In this document: positions 1 through 12,334 of the stretch, one piece after another | How the letters are laid out: each line of letters opens with the position of its first letter | Numbering within the stretch: position 1 is the stretch's first letter | Origin: Gnetum montanum | Taxonomy: Eukaryota; Streptophyta; Gnetopsida; Gnetales; Gnetaceae | Direction: 5' to 3' | Length of the DNA stretch: 64,000 nucleotides | NCBI GenBank assembly: GCA_015680685.1 | Contig: MNCI01002924.1 | Span: forward strand, 145,170 to 209,169 | Translations under genes and position numbers: made by a program | The notes under the pieces: generated by a model | What the model was told of the DNA's origin: nothing | Databases searched by the model: none | The model's input: only the letters and a program-made list of their open reading frames with translations

Positions 1-1492
1 TCATGGTGTCCATGGGTGTGAGCATAGTAGGTGTTTCAGGTGCAAAAATGAGGGTGAAAATGCACGAATATGTACTTAAATAGTAAAAAATGTGCATAAA
101 ATGCTAATATGCAAGAGAAAATGCTAAAAACATGCAAGATACAGGTGAGAAAGAAAGTGCCACTACCCTAAACGGAGGGAGCATAGTCAATTACAAGGAA
201 AGTTTAGGAGGTATGCGGTGTAGAATAGGCGTAGTAGGCGAGCATAGTCACAATCTCAAGGTGTTTGGCTATGAGGCACTAATGTCCACCATAAAGTTTG
301 AGCGTGTCGAGTTGGCTATCATAGTGTCCTACAAGTTGAGGTGGTGTACGGTGCACTGAGTGGTGTACAATGGTATCAAGTAGTGTGCAATGGTGTTGTG
401 GTGTTCTGGAGTTTGCCAAAATGCCAAGTGTGCTAAGGTGTGAGAATGTCAAGAATGCTAATGCTTAAATTTTCCAACCCCTAGAATGTGAAGTGCTAGG
501 GCATTTATAGGATTAGGGTTGTTGTGAATCGTAGATTGATTGCCACATGGCACAGAGGTAGTTGGGACTACACTAGCCCCTGACTATGCTCCGACTGAAG
601 CAAAATGGTGTTCTGCTGGTATGCTCCAATGGACCCTGTGAGACTACCAAATTGTGACTATGTTGCCAAACTTTCCATGCAAGTGCCAAATAGACTACAA
701 TGTACTTGAGAACAATGCAAAACAGTATAGTTTGGAGACTACGCTTTCGAACTATGTTGTTAACTCTCTCAAGTGGTATCGAGTGTAGGCACAATTTGGG
801 GGTAAGTGGGGGATGCAAAAGAAATAAAACTTGTTGATCCTGCATGCCAAAGGAATGTTGGAGTTGAGATGCAAGCTAGTGCTAAGTTCTAGAGGCTTCT
901 GAAGGTAGTTCTAGCAGACTACGTTGACTACACTTTAGAGCATAGCTCCAAGAGTTAGGCAAATCTTGCCAGAAAATGATGCTTATTGTAGGCTATGCTA
1001 ACTACACTCTAGAGCATAGTCTCAAATGTGTGAGCATAGCCCTAACACTTAGATAAATCTTGCAAAGATGAAGTGCCCATGTAGATTACACAAACTATGC
1101 TCTAGAATGTAGTAGGGAGTGTAGGCTTAGGAGTTAGAAAATCTGCCAAATTTTTTCATCCATTCTAACCATGCTTAGCAGCCTTTGGCTTGGCACTTAG
1201 GAAAATTTGCAAAACTAGTTGTTCCAAGGCTGACTACATTGACTATGCTCTAGAGTGTAGTCTTGGTAGGGTGAGCGTAGTTAGGACACTTTGAAAAATT
1301 TATAGTTGCTGTTAACACTTGAAAAATTTTGCAAATCTACATTGTCCATGTCAACTACACTGACTATGCTCTAAAGCCTAGTCCTAGAAGTGGGATAATA
1401 GTCTTAACACTTAAAAAAAATCTGCCAAGTTTTGACACTTAGCAGCCAAATTTGTAGTTGAGACTTAGGAGCACAAATTTGGTGTTGTTTCA
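1..1492 (-). mobile_element. A-type Tat LTR, minus orientation, truncated by window edge
   Basis: Long terminal repeat of the A family, reading right to left. Its 5' end is the reverse complement of the TTTCA at 1,488-1,492, and its body aligns with the solo LTR at 19,456-21,060; about 200 bases of its 3' end lie outside the window. A minus-strand TATA box (CTATAAATGC, 501-510) sits in the same place as in the sister LTRs. The interval is filled with GAGCATAGTC/GACTATGCTC words. The right flank is Athila gag, and the orientation is opposite to the Tat element that follows, so this is an independent solo or broken LTR, not the 5' LTR of that element. Confidence 0.8.
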
Positions 1493-1640
1493 ATGGCCCC
1501 TCTTTGAAAGTGTCCAACTTGAGACGGCAAATCTAAGGATGCAAACAAGGAACACATGAACCCTTGGATGCTACCATTGGCCAATACTATTTCTTAATGC
1601 ATAGATGTCCTAGCCATGGTTATTTCCTCCTCATTTGATA
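1493..1640 (+). pseudogene. Athila gag fragment (left remnant of element B1)
   Basis: About 150 bases closely match the gag of Athila element B2 near 24,605-24,720: the reading RRQI followed by EHMNP/THEPLDATIG-like residues is common to both. This is part of the Retrotrans_gag region, the structural capsid domain. It is cut on the left by an A-type LTR and on the right by element A internal sequence. I infer it is the left remnant of the same Athila copy whose pol resumes at 17,018, the intervening gag and protease having been lost with the 5' LTR of element A. Confidence 0.65.
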
Positions 1641-3318
1641 TCATCCAACTCATGAAAACCTACCATTGACTATTAGCCCAACTCATCTAAGCAAGTGAGC
1701 ACGATGTAGGAATGGACTATAAGAAGCCTCTATAGGAGGGAAAGGACATGTTTGAAGCTTACTCTAAGCACAAGGGCTCCTTCAACACTGTCTTCTAACA
1801 AGTGATCCCTAATTCGACCCCTCCTCAATTTAGTTCACCCATTCTCTTCAAGATGGTCATAGCACTAGCATCACCTTCCCATTTTGCCAGGCCTAGGCTA
1901 ATGCCTGTAATAGTAACACATCAAACAAAACACACACATTAAGATGTAGTGGCTTCTCTTGAGTTGCCCTTTGTGGCATCATCACAACCCATCTAGCCAT
2001 CTTTGCCCATAGTAACCATCTTAGCTGAACCGTACATCCATGCAAGGCCCATCTCTAGGCCCCAAGTGACTTAGGCACTTGATGTTCTATCTATTTCATC
2101 AATGTCCTTGGCATTGGCCAAACCCATGCATGCATTGCTTACCCCCAATCACCATCCCTATAGCACAACCAATGCATCAACTGTATTATGCAAGGACCTA
2201 GCTTACATGGCCTACAAGAACTAGCATGCAAGGAGAGACAAAGACATGGGAAAGAAGAATGCAATGGTGGCAACTATAGCCAAAGAAGTCAAAGCAACCA
2301 ACCAAAGGCAGATAACTAGGTAACTCAAAGCCTTAGCTAACAACAAAGCTACCAACTCTAGTGCTAAGGCAATCAACTAGCTTACATCCTCAAAGACCAT
2401 AACACAAGTTGTTTAAAGATCCAACTTTGAGTGCAAGGATCGCTCTAAGTATACTTCGTTGCCACTAAAGCCTTTAGAGCTACTAGACCAATTGCTAAAA
2501 GCTGGATGCATCCGATATAAATAAATGTTTGAGGATGCTCACAAAAAACATGATAAATACTAGGAACTACTAAGAAATCCCACTTCAGCAGCACCAAATG
2601 AGCCCCTAGTGCCAAGACATTTTAGGCTAAATTGATTTTTCCATTACCACCAATTGCCCAACCATAGCACAGAATTTTACCTAGCCTTGCAAGATGACCT
2701 ACAAAGGATGACCGATAGAGGAAAGCTAGTACTTAACACTACAAACTTGGTCAAGCTTTCGACATCTCTTCTACTGCTTTCTCTTCTAGTGACAACCCTT
2801 TAAATGTAGATGATTCTAGCTATGTCATAAATGCCACCAACGTTAATGACAATCTAGAATCTTTGCATCAACCATTCATGGTCTAGGTATCCTCTAGTAG
2901 TGCAAGGGTCCCCTCGGCCCTTGTAGATTTGAGGCCCCCTTTTGTTATTAGAGCACCACATCAAGCACCCACAATGCCCTTCATAGCTAGGATTTCCCCA
3001 CAAGTTGCATCAACAACAACCATTCAATCGCCCTTCATTATCAGAGTGCCACAACATACTAGCCCCTCACTTGTTCGAAGCCCGGTAGTAGCCAATGCAT
3101 TGGTCCCTTCTTTTCCAAGGGAAAACCTTGGTGGCAACATGGGTAGGCCCCCAAGGTGGCAACATAGGAGACCCAATAAGCATCTCGTAGAAAAAATGAT
3201 TAGGAAACATCAAGACCAAAGAGTGCCAGGTCTTGCAAAGTTAGTTCCTATATCTGTGGTTCCTATGGCCAAAACAATTGAAGAGGCCACAATGAGCAAA
3301 TCAAATAAAGCCTAAGTC
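1641..3318 (+). pseudogene. Element A: decayed gag and gag-protease linker
   Basis: Degenerate structural polyprotein of a Tat-lineage Ty3/gypsy element. No frame stays open for long. Readable pieces are the pre-zinc-finger segment (KDRSKYTSLPLKPLELLDQL, about 2,430-2,500), a ruined zinc knuckle FHYHQLPNHSTEFYLALQ (about 2,638-2,690) in which both cysteines are replaced, and DDLQRMTDRGKL after it, matching DIQRMIDKGQI of element F. From 2,929 to 3,315 a 128-codon open frame is a proline-rich linker with repeated PFVIRAP / PFIARISP / PFIIRVP units, counterpart of the longer repeat array in F. The capsid core seen in F at 56,400-56,680 is not recognisable here. The left boundary is a rearrangement point; no 5' LTR or primer site remains. 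Confidence 0.7.
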
Positions 3319-3359
3319 ACCTCCCTGAGAAATCCATCCCTTAGGAATCATGAAAGAGT

Positions 3360-4243
3360 CAAGCTAACAAAAACATGGCTAATGGTAAGGACTTCATGGC
3401 TGCATTAACCCAAGTCAAATCAGGACTTAAACAAAAAAATACAACATTGAGCTTATACGACCTAATGATGATCTCATCTACCCACTGTGAAGCATTGGTG
3501 TAGATGTTGATCTCCATCCCTATTATGGGGGACATCCTTGCAAATGAGACATCTATCCATGCAGTGATGCTACCCCCTACACCACAAGAATCAAGTTTCA
3601 CATCCCTAGCATTTTGTGATGAAGCAATCAAGGTTAATCCTGAGAGGGACAAGGTCATAACAGCTCCAATGTTTATTACTATATGTGTTGGACAATGCAA
3701 GATTTGCAGAGTGCATGTCAATGACGGAGTAGCCATGAACATAATACCATACATTGTCATGGATAAGCTAGGCCTCACAAATCAAATTAGGCCAACAAAA
3801 CTGCATGCTTGAAATCTTTCAATGGGTCACATGTCATTGCTAGGGGCACTGTTACTATATTTTTTGTAGTAGGGGAGCAATTTCCCATCACTACTGAGTT
3901 CATTGTCATAGAAGAGATGTCGAGCTTCAACTTGATATTAGGTAAACCTTGGCTAGCCCAATTACAAGCTATCTCCTCTCCAATTCATCAAGAGATCCAC
4001 CTTCCATATGAAGGTGATGAAGTTATCATCCATGGTGATAACATCGCCCCTTTAGCTATCAATAACATAGACATAGAGCAAGGGTTGAAGGTTAAGTTTT
4101 TTGATGATGCATTCGTAGCAAAGAATGAGATGCATGAAGCGGATGCAACTGAAAGAGTGGTAGAAGCTAATGACCTTCTTGAGGAAACTCTTTGGGCAAA
4201 ATTGCCCCTTGATGTAGCAAGCAAAGTTCAAGGGGATTATTGA
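3360..4243 (+). pseudogene. Element A: aspartic protease region
   Basis: Retroviral-type aspartic protease that would process the Gag-Pol polyprotein. The active-site segment reads VHVNDGVAMNIIPY (about 3,712-3,755), parallel to VHVDDGAATNIVPY in element F; the flap-side motif is FNLILGKPWLAQL (about 3,922-3,965), followed by HQEIHLPYEGDEVIIHG. The frame changes near 3,810 and stops occur at about 3,480 and 3,810. After 4,243 only short open stretches continue to about 4,310, and no RT follows for over 6 kb. Family assignment is secure from the two motifs; function is lost. Confidence 0.85.
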
Positions 4244-4539
4244 ATAGTATAATCTAGACCCTATGTGCCTCCTAAGCCACACTGGGTTAGGAAGCAACTA
4301 CATGACTAAGGTACCCCTTTAGTTCAAAATGCGTTAGGTGCTTGTTATTCACTTTTGTGCACTTTGTATTTTACTATTTGCTTATGTTGCATTTGTTTTG
4401 CATTAGATTAGCATTGTAGTATGCCATTTGTATTTAGCTTGATTGCTCAAATTACACATTGGTTTGCTTAGTTTACACTTCTGCAGTTATTACTTTAATT
4501 CATAAAAAACATAAAAAATGCATAAAAATCATAAAAGCC
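4244..4539 (+). other. Post-protease noncoding stretch of element A
   Basis: About 300 bases with no readable frame beyond the protease tail. The part from 4,320 to 4,500 is T-rich. A donor-like AAG|GTACCC occurs at about 4,310, immediately after ACTACATGACTA, a word repeated at about 10,587 just before the RT region. Confidence 0.4.
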
Positions 4540-4925
4540 AAAATCACAAAAAAGAGAGATAGTAGTAATATGTGGCTTAGAATGGCATTAAACTATTGCC
4601 TTTAATCCCCTTGCTGTGGCCTGGAATGGCCTTAAACTATCATCACAATGTAGAATGGCCCTAAACTACCACCTTGGCCTGCTACAACCTAAAACTAACA
4701 AGCTGTACCACCTTTAACCTCATAGAAATAGCCCGTTATGGCCTTAAATTGGCAATGCATGACCTGAAATGGCTGAAAACTAGCATTAGCTCTCCCATTA
4801 TGGCCTTAAACTAGCATGGGGCCCATCAAGGCTTTAAACTAACAATAGACTTACTATGACTCGTAATGGCCTAGATTCGCTATGGCTTATAATGGCCTAG
4901 TATCACTATCATTGTAATAACTCTA
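4540..4925 (+). repeat. Short interspersed units GAATGGCCTTAAACTA in element A
   Basis: Around ten imperfect copies of a word of the form GAATGGCCTTAAACTAnCA, spaced 20-40 bases apart. The same kind of unit appears in element F directly after its protease frame (58,783-59,045, GAAATGACGTTAAACTA) and again in element A after integrase (14,060-14,390) and just before RT (10,405-10,455). It does not encode an open frame. Its role is unknown. Confidence 0.75.
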
Positions 4926-5194
4926 GGCTAGCATAACACATCTTTGCGACATTAATTCACCATGTAGGCATGTTAGCATAGGTTACATTATAAGCATACT
5001 CATAGCAAATGCGATAAAATTATCATATAGTGATAAAATTTTGCACATTACACTTAGCAAATAGTCATACAAAACAAAATGTGACATGAATAGCAACACA
5101 TAGCCACAACATAGTATGAGTAGCATCACATAGCAAAAATGTAGCAAAAAACTCCGTGGGAGGTACATCTAGTCATGCTCAACTAGTAGCACTA

Positions 5195-8100
5195 GGTGGG
5201 GGGTGGAGGTTCTACTTCCTCTATTGGGTCGTTGGGGTCTTTAGCATCGCCTGGAACCTACCACAACCAAAAAAAAATATATGCCATTAGTAAGCATGCA
5301 TTACATGTAGCAAGCTAACTTAAAAACACAAAAAGCATTAAAAAAACTAACTTGGGAGGGTCTCGCATCGATGAGCTCTGGAGATAACTTTCCAAGGCCA
5401 ACCTCCAAGCGATGGAAGATCTTAGCTTCAAAAAGTTTCATCTAGTCTTCCTAACCAAAGTCAATACCTACAAGGGTTTTGACTTTGTCCATGGTAGTCC
5501 ATGTAGGTGGCTCCATGAAAAATGTGGTGGAAGAGGCCTCTCTAAAAAGGGTGACAATCTACCTCATGGGAGAGTCACTCATGACTATACACTACACAAA
5601 CATTTCATGTGCCTACTTCCCGCTAATCATTTCAAGAAACATCTCGAGGTGGTGGCATTCAGTAGACTCTTCCTTATACCATTGCAGGTACACATTGCGC
5701 TCTTGCTTGTATTGATGCTTATGATTCTTTTGCATTTATTCCCACTAGTAAACCTTTATGCTATAATTCTTCTAGTCCTATTGTTTTTGAGCAAGCAAGT
5801 TCATTTGGAGTTGCTACTCTACCAACTCCCATGTGACCTCATTCTTACCTTTGAGAGTGGTCCAATACCTAGCATACTCAATCTTAGAGGTGTGCCAGGT
5901 GTTGTCTTCCTATAATCTAGCCACTATGAAGTCATACCTAGATTGAAGATCCTTGATCTTTTCATCCTGGCTGGCCACCTTCTCATGCAATTCATGCATG
6001 CATTTTCATAGGTGCTCACTTGAGCACTTGTAGACTCATAACGACTTGACATAGGAAAGCGTGCACTTGTTAAATGTCTTGTACATATGATGAGGCACCT
6101 AATCAAGTTCAGGAGGAATGTCAAGAAAAGTGTCCACCTTTGCCACCTTGCTTAGATCCCATTGCAACTTAGGACTTATGGACATATGACAACCAGTCAA
6201 TCTTAGCCAAAAACTAAGCATTTGAGCAATAAGCAGGATAGCACAAAGTGGAATAGTATTACACACATACCTAGCTCTGGGTCCGCTTGGCACAAGTGGT
6301 CCACCATGTCCTCGACAATGCCTTCCATGGAAGCAAGTTTATCTAGCATCCTTACCCATGGCTCCATGCGATAGATAGATGTAGGACCACTAGTGGGAAT
6401 ATCTAACACTGTAATACAACAATGTAATTAGCACATGGCCTAAGACAACTCAAGATACTAAAGTAAATAAGGAAATAAAAATAGTAATAAATGAGATTAC
6501 ATAGTAAGCCCTTAGGCATGATTGTAGGAGGCTGACCTAGTTGCATAGCATCAAACAAAGTGTCAAAATCACCCTCATAAGAGTGGAGTAGCCCCTCTTT
6601 TTCTAATTGCTAGAGGGTCTTCACTACTTGGTGGAGCTCATCTCCATGAGCTACCTCCTCCTTAGCTCAAGGGGATGCTTCCTTTGTTACTGCTTTAACT
6701 GCTACTCTTGTAGCCCTTTCTTCTTTTTTTGTAACTAACAAATATATGCATAAAGCATAGCATCGTTAACTAATTAATGTTATAACATAAAAAAAATAAA
6801 AAATATACCCATAAATGCAACTAAGGCATCTAGTATCTATGCATACTGACCTGCAACATCCTCACGCAAACCTTGTAGCTTGATGCAGATCTTTTTGTTG
6901 CTTGGCTTTGTGACTGTAGCAACAGCTTCCTCTTAAGGATGTAGCCTCTTGATATTAGCCTTAGATGGCCTCACAATATTCATGATGTATCAATCCACCT
7001 TGCTCACATCCCTGGTCACAATTGGAGGACCCTTGCCCACACTGTTTCATGAATAATGCAAGTGCCCTATAAGAACCTTGTTCATTATTAATAATGACTC
7101 ATCGATCCCCTCTGGGGGATCTTGTGCGTGTGTGGTTGAGAACATGTGTTTGACCCATGGCCTAGAAAGCTGCTCATGGTCCTGCACCATCCATCATCCA
7201 TCATCCCACATGACTATAAGCTCTACAAACCTTTGCAGGTATCTTGCAAAGAATGCGAAGTGCATGTGGGACCTTGCTTGGAGGTTGAACTGGAGCCTAG
7301 AAATCTCTGCATGTAGACCGATGGCTATGTACCTAGCCTAGTTAAACTTTGTATCCTCTAGTAGCACCTCTTTCATTACCCATGCCTATTCCACCCCTAG
7401 GATCGTGCCTTGGGAAAATAGCTTTGGAAAGGCACAAGTATGGAATAGAGGGTAGAGCTCTCTCACCTCAAGCACCTATACATATTTGATTGATATGCTT
7501 TTGTGAGATTGAGTGGCCCCCAACTAGTCCTTGATCTCCTCTCTATGGTCTACCTCCCTACTAGCCTTATCAAAAATTGTTAGGCCATTAGTAGGGATGC
7601 TAAAGAGATTAGCAAAGAAGGCCTTATTGAGGTCTAGCACTACGATCATGTCATGCACCTGAGTGAAAAACTACCTAACATCACTGCTAAAGGAGTTAAT
7701 GATGGTAACCATTTTGACCACTAGGATACTTAGGCTAAGGGCCAAGAATAGGTCCATTATCCCAGCATGCATGAGCCAAGCCATCAATGCATCTAGCACC
7801 TTGTGGCATAGCCAATGTTGTGCATCCTCTACATCCTTGTATTTCATGATAAGGATGGCTTCTGTGGGATCTGTGGTGACCATCGTCACCTCGATTGAGG
7901 CAATCACCACTGCAACACAAAGAAAAACAACATTAGCACTTCATCATGCAAATAAGTTAAACTAAAGGACATATACACAAGCACATGAGTGAAAAATGTA
8001 GATGCGCACATGGTACAAACAAAGTACAAGATGGGGGTAGTGCTATAGACATCTCCTTGGTGTTAATCTCACCAACAACCCACTCCTCATCTAACAAGCC

Positions 8101-10060
8101 ATGAGTCTTGCATCGCTCATACACCTTCAGATGTTAGGAGATGTGGATCTCTAAATCGTGCCCTAGGTACTTAATCATGGTTTCTTGAATGTTTATGCTA
8201 GATGAGAATGCCTTTAAGGTAGTGCGAGTTAAGGCTAGAGTGTTTGGATCATCATGTAGACCATCTTCATTAACTCTAAACCTAGCATCAACCATAGAAT
8301 CATTAATGACTTAACACAAGCAAGTAGCATAAAGAACTACAAGGGTCATAGAAGCACTTACCCTTCGATGCAGTAAACAGTTCCAGGTGGTTTTTGGAAC
8401 AAAGTATGTAATTGTTGCGTGACAAAAAGGGTGTTGCTATTATTGTAACAAGCAAGCCCTAGCATGCACCATACTCTAGATAGTTGATAAATGCCCCTAG
8501 GACCTTTGCCTAAGCCTCCTTCTCCATCAATGTTAGTAACAAAATCATTTGAGACAAACTTCAAGATGTTTCAGTTATCCCCAAGTAGCAACGTTTTAGT
8601 GATAGCACTAGTAGCCTCAATTGCCAAGTGTGATCACATGATCACACTAAATTGCTACAATGTGTACTCCAAGAACTCTTAGGCTCATAGCCAAAACCAC
8701 ACCACTTGACAATCTAGTTGCATGTCTGACATAGACATGTTGGGGATGAGCTCGTTCATGCAACATAGGATGCCCACAAACTCAACCATTATCAAAATGG
8801 GCTTCAACAACACCTTGCAGTCATCAAGCAATAGGCAAAGCATTAGTATACACGTATAGATGAAAATTTTGATATACATACAATAAACTACTGACATAAA
8901 TAAACAAAGTATGCAATTTTAATAATACACCCTGGGCCCCACGAGTGTAGGACATTAATTAACTCATTTGACACACTTGGCATTCATTGAAGTGTAGCAC
9001 ACTTTATAGGCTTAACATTGTGCATGATTAACAAAACTTTGGCTAAGTCTGGACTAACCCAACTAAGCTCTAGAGTGTGAAGGTTATAGTCCTAAAAATA
9101 GACATTATGGTAAACACTTGGCAACAACTATGCTCTTAATACGTAGAGTGTATAGTTTTAGCTGCAACCTTGAAGAGCCTAGTCTCCACATAGTGCCATG
9201 CCCGTTGCACTTGCCAAGTCCCGCCATGACTCTCTCCCTTCTCCCATCGCCATCACCCAATATGTAGTCCCAATAACCCCTAGCGTAGGCAGAAAACACC
9301 AGGTAGATGCTCAAACACTTAGAGCATAGTCCCATAGGGTTGAAACCCTCACATGTGAGAGTGGGATAGCAGTCAACAAGAAGGTATAGTGACACAAGAT
9401 AGGTTTCTCTGTGACCGTAGCCACAACCCATGAAATCCCAAATCACGTCAATGGTGCCAATGGTCGTGTGCTTGTGGCCCAAAGCGTAGTTCACAAGGTT
9501 GTCCCTATAAAACCAAATAAGAAAAAAAAGAGAGGAGGTGCAGAGATAGATCCCCGCCTTGCCCTCCATTGTGCTAGTCCTAGCATTCCTTTCCATCACC
9601 AAAATCTAACATTGACATTGGTGATGGTCCTTGCAGCTGCATTGCAAAGCATAGTTCATGGGACCCCAGATCACATTGGACCTAAAAAGCTAAAAAGCCA
9701 AAGAAAAAATGCAAAAACCTATCTTCTCCCAATGCCAAATGCACAGCCTAATTGGTGTCCAAAATCCCAAAAGAAGCAAAAAATCCTCCTTGCCAACATG
9801 TTATGCCACAAATGGCACAAGGCTATGAAAACCACCACCATGAAGGGGCGCATAGGTGGCATCATAGGACTACAATCTCGAAACCCTTAAAAAATCTAAA
9901 GACAGAAAAAAATAGAAGCAAGGAGAAGAGAATAGTTGGCATACATGGTAGATGTAGATGGCCTCCTCTCCTCCACGCACACCTATGGCAGGTGGCTTAA
10001 TGCCCTCTCCCCTTCAGCGATGTTTGTCAAACCTAGATGAAGTTGTGCACTTTGGTGCAT
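5195..10060 (-). pseudogene. Element A antisense multi-exon gene, decayed copy
   Basis: Counterpart of the antisense gene of element F (59,338-63,753). Aligned pieces in gene order: exon 1, about 9,992-10,060, LTNIAEGERALSHLP against LTFADETKAMLQGLP, both ending CATAG|GT; exon 2, about 8,362-8,850, ILIMVEFVGILC against FLIVVELVGVLT and NTLFVTQQLHTLFQKPPGTVY against NTLFIAAHAHTLF plus NPLGTVY; exon 3, about 8,030-8,285, LALTRTTLKAF against LALARTALEAF; exon 4 from 7,909, acceptor TTGCAG|TGG, ILIMKYKDVEDAQHWL against TLLMKFRGVAKAQKWL; exon 6 ending at about 6,275, ADPELG|GTATG against AHPDIG|GTATA; exon 7 with ARYWTTL against TRYWNLL; exon 8, about 5,195-5,253. Many stops, mostly TAG. The shared splice positions argue for a real ancestral gene carried by the family. 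Confidence 0.75.
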
Positions 10061-10330
10061 CATCTTTTCTACAACTACACTCTTGAAGTCATGGTTAAAG
10101 GTAGAGGCAACAACAAGACTATGATTCCAATGTTGCAGTAAAGGAAAAAATAATGAAGTTACCATGGTAAAATTGCATTTATATACTCTTCTGGGATCAT
10201 TAATGATCCACCAACTCAAGACTACACTCAACACCAAGCACCTTGCTGCTACACCTGGAGAGTGTAGTTGGGTGAGAGTGTAGTCAATCATCTTGAGCCC
10301 AAAATAGTGATTTTTTGCTGCCTTACACAT
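8930..10330 (-). promoter_or_regulatory. Motif-rich first intron and promoter of the element A antisense gene
   Basis: Corresponds in position to 62,955-64,000 of element F. It contains scattered GAGCATAGTC, GAGTGTAGTT, GCGTAGTT and ACTACACTC words, the same set that fills the A-family LTRs. They are best read as CpG-decayed forms of GAGCGTAGTC/GACTACGCTC; some undecayed GCGTA cores remain (about 9,486). A plus-strand TATA-like CCCTATAAAACC lies at about 9,503-9,514. The open frames here on both strands are short and show no family resemblance, so I treat the stretch as noncoding. Confidence 0.55.
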
Positions 10331-10620
10331 GTTTAAGTTAATTCCACTCCTCGAGCATGATTAGCCCTCCCTAGAACAACATGTTTGGTGCATTTGTGAG
10401 CAGCTAAGACCTAAAACTAGCATGCATACAACTTGTTAAGGCCTAAAACTGGCACAAACATGTTTACCTCACATAGTAACTTACATGCATGCTTAAGAAA
10501 ATTTCATTGGATTTCCTTTCTCATTCATGCATCTTAACTTTGTCAAATAGGTGCCACTTGATGTTTTTCTAGTTTATTTTGTAGGAACACTACATGACTA
10601 TGCACAAGTAGATCTTCTTA
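10331..10620 (+). other. Spacer before RT of element A
   Basis: No coding signal. Contains two units of the CTAAAACTAGCA type (about 10,410-10,455), linking it to the repeats after protease and after integrase. A pyrimidine-rich stretch ending TTTATTTTGTAG|GAACAC (about 10,570-10,583) looks like a plus-strand splice acceptor just upstream of the polymerase region. Ogre-type Tat elements are known to splice between their protease and RT regions; whether this family does so is untested. Confidence 0.35.
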
Positions 10621-11735
10621 CCTTTGGTCTTCATGGGGCTTTATGGGGACATTGAGTGATGCGTCGACCCTCATTACCTAGACCTCAAGCCTACAGCCTA
10701 CAATAAATACATAGCATTTGTAGAAGCACCACTAGATTGGCCCAACCATTTAATCAAGGCTCTTGACCTAGAGGTAGAGGATGCCACAAAAGATCCCCTT
10801 GTCAAGATCCCTATGGCAACACATAATAGCGAGGTGAGAATGCTGAAACTAAGTTTCTTGCTAGAACCCCAACATACTGATGATATTGCTAAAGTACTTA
10901 ACGATAACATCAAAGCATTTGCATGGTCATATGAGGACATGCCAAGTCTAGATCCTTGGTTAGTCTAGCATAACATCATCCTTCATCTTTGCATCAAACT
11001 AGTTAAGCAGAAAGCATGCAATGTTAGACTTGAGGTGGTGTTAGCAGTCCATGAAGAAATCACCAAGCTTTACAAGGTTGGTTTTATCCAGGCTGTTGAC
11101 TATGCAAATTGGGTCTCCAACATCATGGTTATGCCCAAGAAAAATGGAAGTATATGTATTTGCATAGACTTTTGGGACCTAAAAAAGGCAACCATCAAAG
11201 ATGACTTCCTGTTGCCCAGTATTAATCAATTGATCGATACCACAGTTGGAAACACCTTGTTATCCTTCATGGATAAGTTCTTGAGCTACAACTAGATTAG
11301 GATCAACCTTGAGCACCAACTCAGTACAACCTTCATGACCTCCTAGGGTACGTTTTGCTACACAATGATGCCTTTTGGGCCAAAGAATGCATGAGCAACA
11401 TACCAACATGCAATGATGTACATTTTTAGTGACTGCATGCTAAGTTTGCTCAATGACTATGTAGATGATATTGCATTTAAGTCCAAAGTGTCCCACAACC
11501 ATGCAAATGACTTAGATTTAGTGCTTAAACATTGCCTAAAACACGAGCTTAGGTTAAACCCCAAGAAGTATGTTTTTGGCATCAAGATGGGTAGGATGCT
11601 TGGCTTTGTAGTATCCAAAGTAGGTATACGAATAGATCCCGATAAGGTTAAGGCCATAACCAAGTTGGTACCATTGATTAACCTTAAGGAGCTACAAGGG
11701 TTGCAAGGTAGAATATAATTCATACATAGGTTTAT
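10621..11735 (+). pseudogene. Element A: reverse transcriptase
   Basis: Ty3/gypsy reverse transcriptase, which copies element RNA into cDNA. Pre-RT residues AFAWSYEDMPSLDP (about 10,917-10,957) are typical of the Tat/Athila branch. RT motifs follow in the same frame: VHEEITKLYKVGFI, WVSNIMVMPKKNGSICICID (about 11,110-11,167), LSFMDKFLSYN where the family usually has a YSGYNQI-like end, MPFGPKNA (about 11,370-11,393), and the catalytic box NDYVDDIAF (about 11,452-11,478). Interrupted by several in-frame TAG codons. The catalytic aspartate pair is still present but the gene is dead. Confidence 0.88.
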
Positions 11736-12230
11736 TACTTGGTTAACCAACAAGCTACAACCAATGCAACATTTGCTCAAGAAAGAAGCTCACTTTGAGT
11801 GGACTGCTTAGTGCTAACAAGCATTTGATAATATTAATCAAGAGTTAGCACAACTACCTACAGTCCATCCTTCGTAAGGAGATAAGCCTTTTTACATCTA
11901 CCTTGCTGCTTCTGACACATCCATTACTTTTCTACTTTGCCAAAAGTGAGATGATGACTTAGAGGTCTCAGTTTACTACCTAAGCCATGCATTAGTAGCC
12001 CATGAAATGAGAGACAATGACATAGAGAAGTATTGGCTTTCCCTTGTCTTCTCACTAAAGAAGTGGAGGCATTACCCCTTCCATAGCCAAGTTAACATCA
12101 TTTGCAAGAACAATGTACTCTGAGCTATAACAACAAATATCTATGAAAGTAGTTGCATTACATGGTGGAAAGCAATAATAGTAGAGTTTGACCTACATTA
12201 TGTCATACAGGTCTCAACAAAAGGTTAAGT
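11736..12230 (+). pseudogene. Element A: gypsy-type RNase H
   Basis: Degrades the RNA strand of the RNA-DNA hybrid during reverse transcription. Directly follows RT in the same frame. Visible residues include FYIYLAASDTSITFLLCQ (about 11,890-11,943), the first acidic motif, then VYYLSHALVAHEMRDNDIEK and SLKKWRHYPFHSQV. Stops (TAG/TGA) interrupt it several times. It is the standard gypsy RNase H; a second one of archaeal type follows. Confidence 0.8.
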
Positions 12231-12334
12231 TATAGCTACACAACTCATAACTTCACTAGTAGATGATCAAGCTACCATAGATCCTAAGTTCCTAGATGAG
12301 CATGTTAGCAGTATTAGCCAAGTGCCTGATAATT

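Noticed and set aside
1-1492. 5' LTR of the Tat element that follows
   Set aside because: Its orientation is minus while the element is plus, and Athila gag lies between them.
5412-5915. Plus-strand 167-codon frame
   Set aside because: Shadow of antisense exon 7; the minus strand aligns with element F.
9411-9890. Plus-strand 159-codon frame
   Set aside because: Lies in the motif-rich intron 1 region of the antisense gene; no recognisable domain, and no counterpart frame in F.
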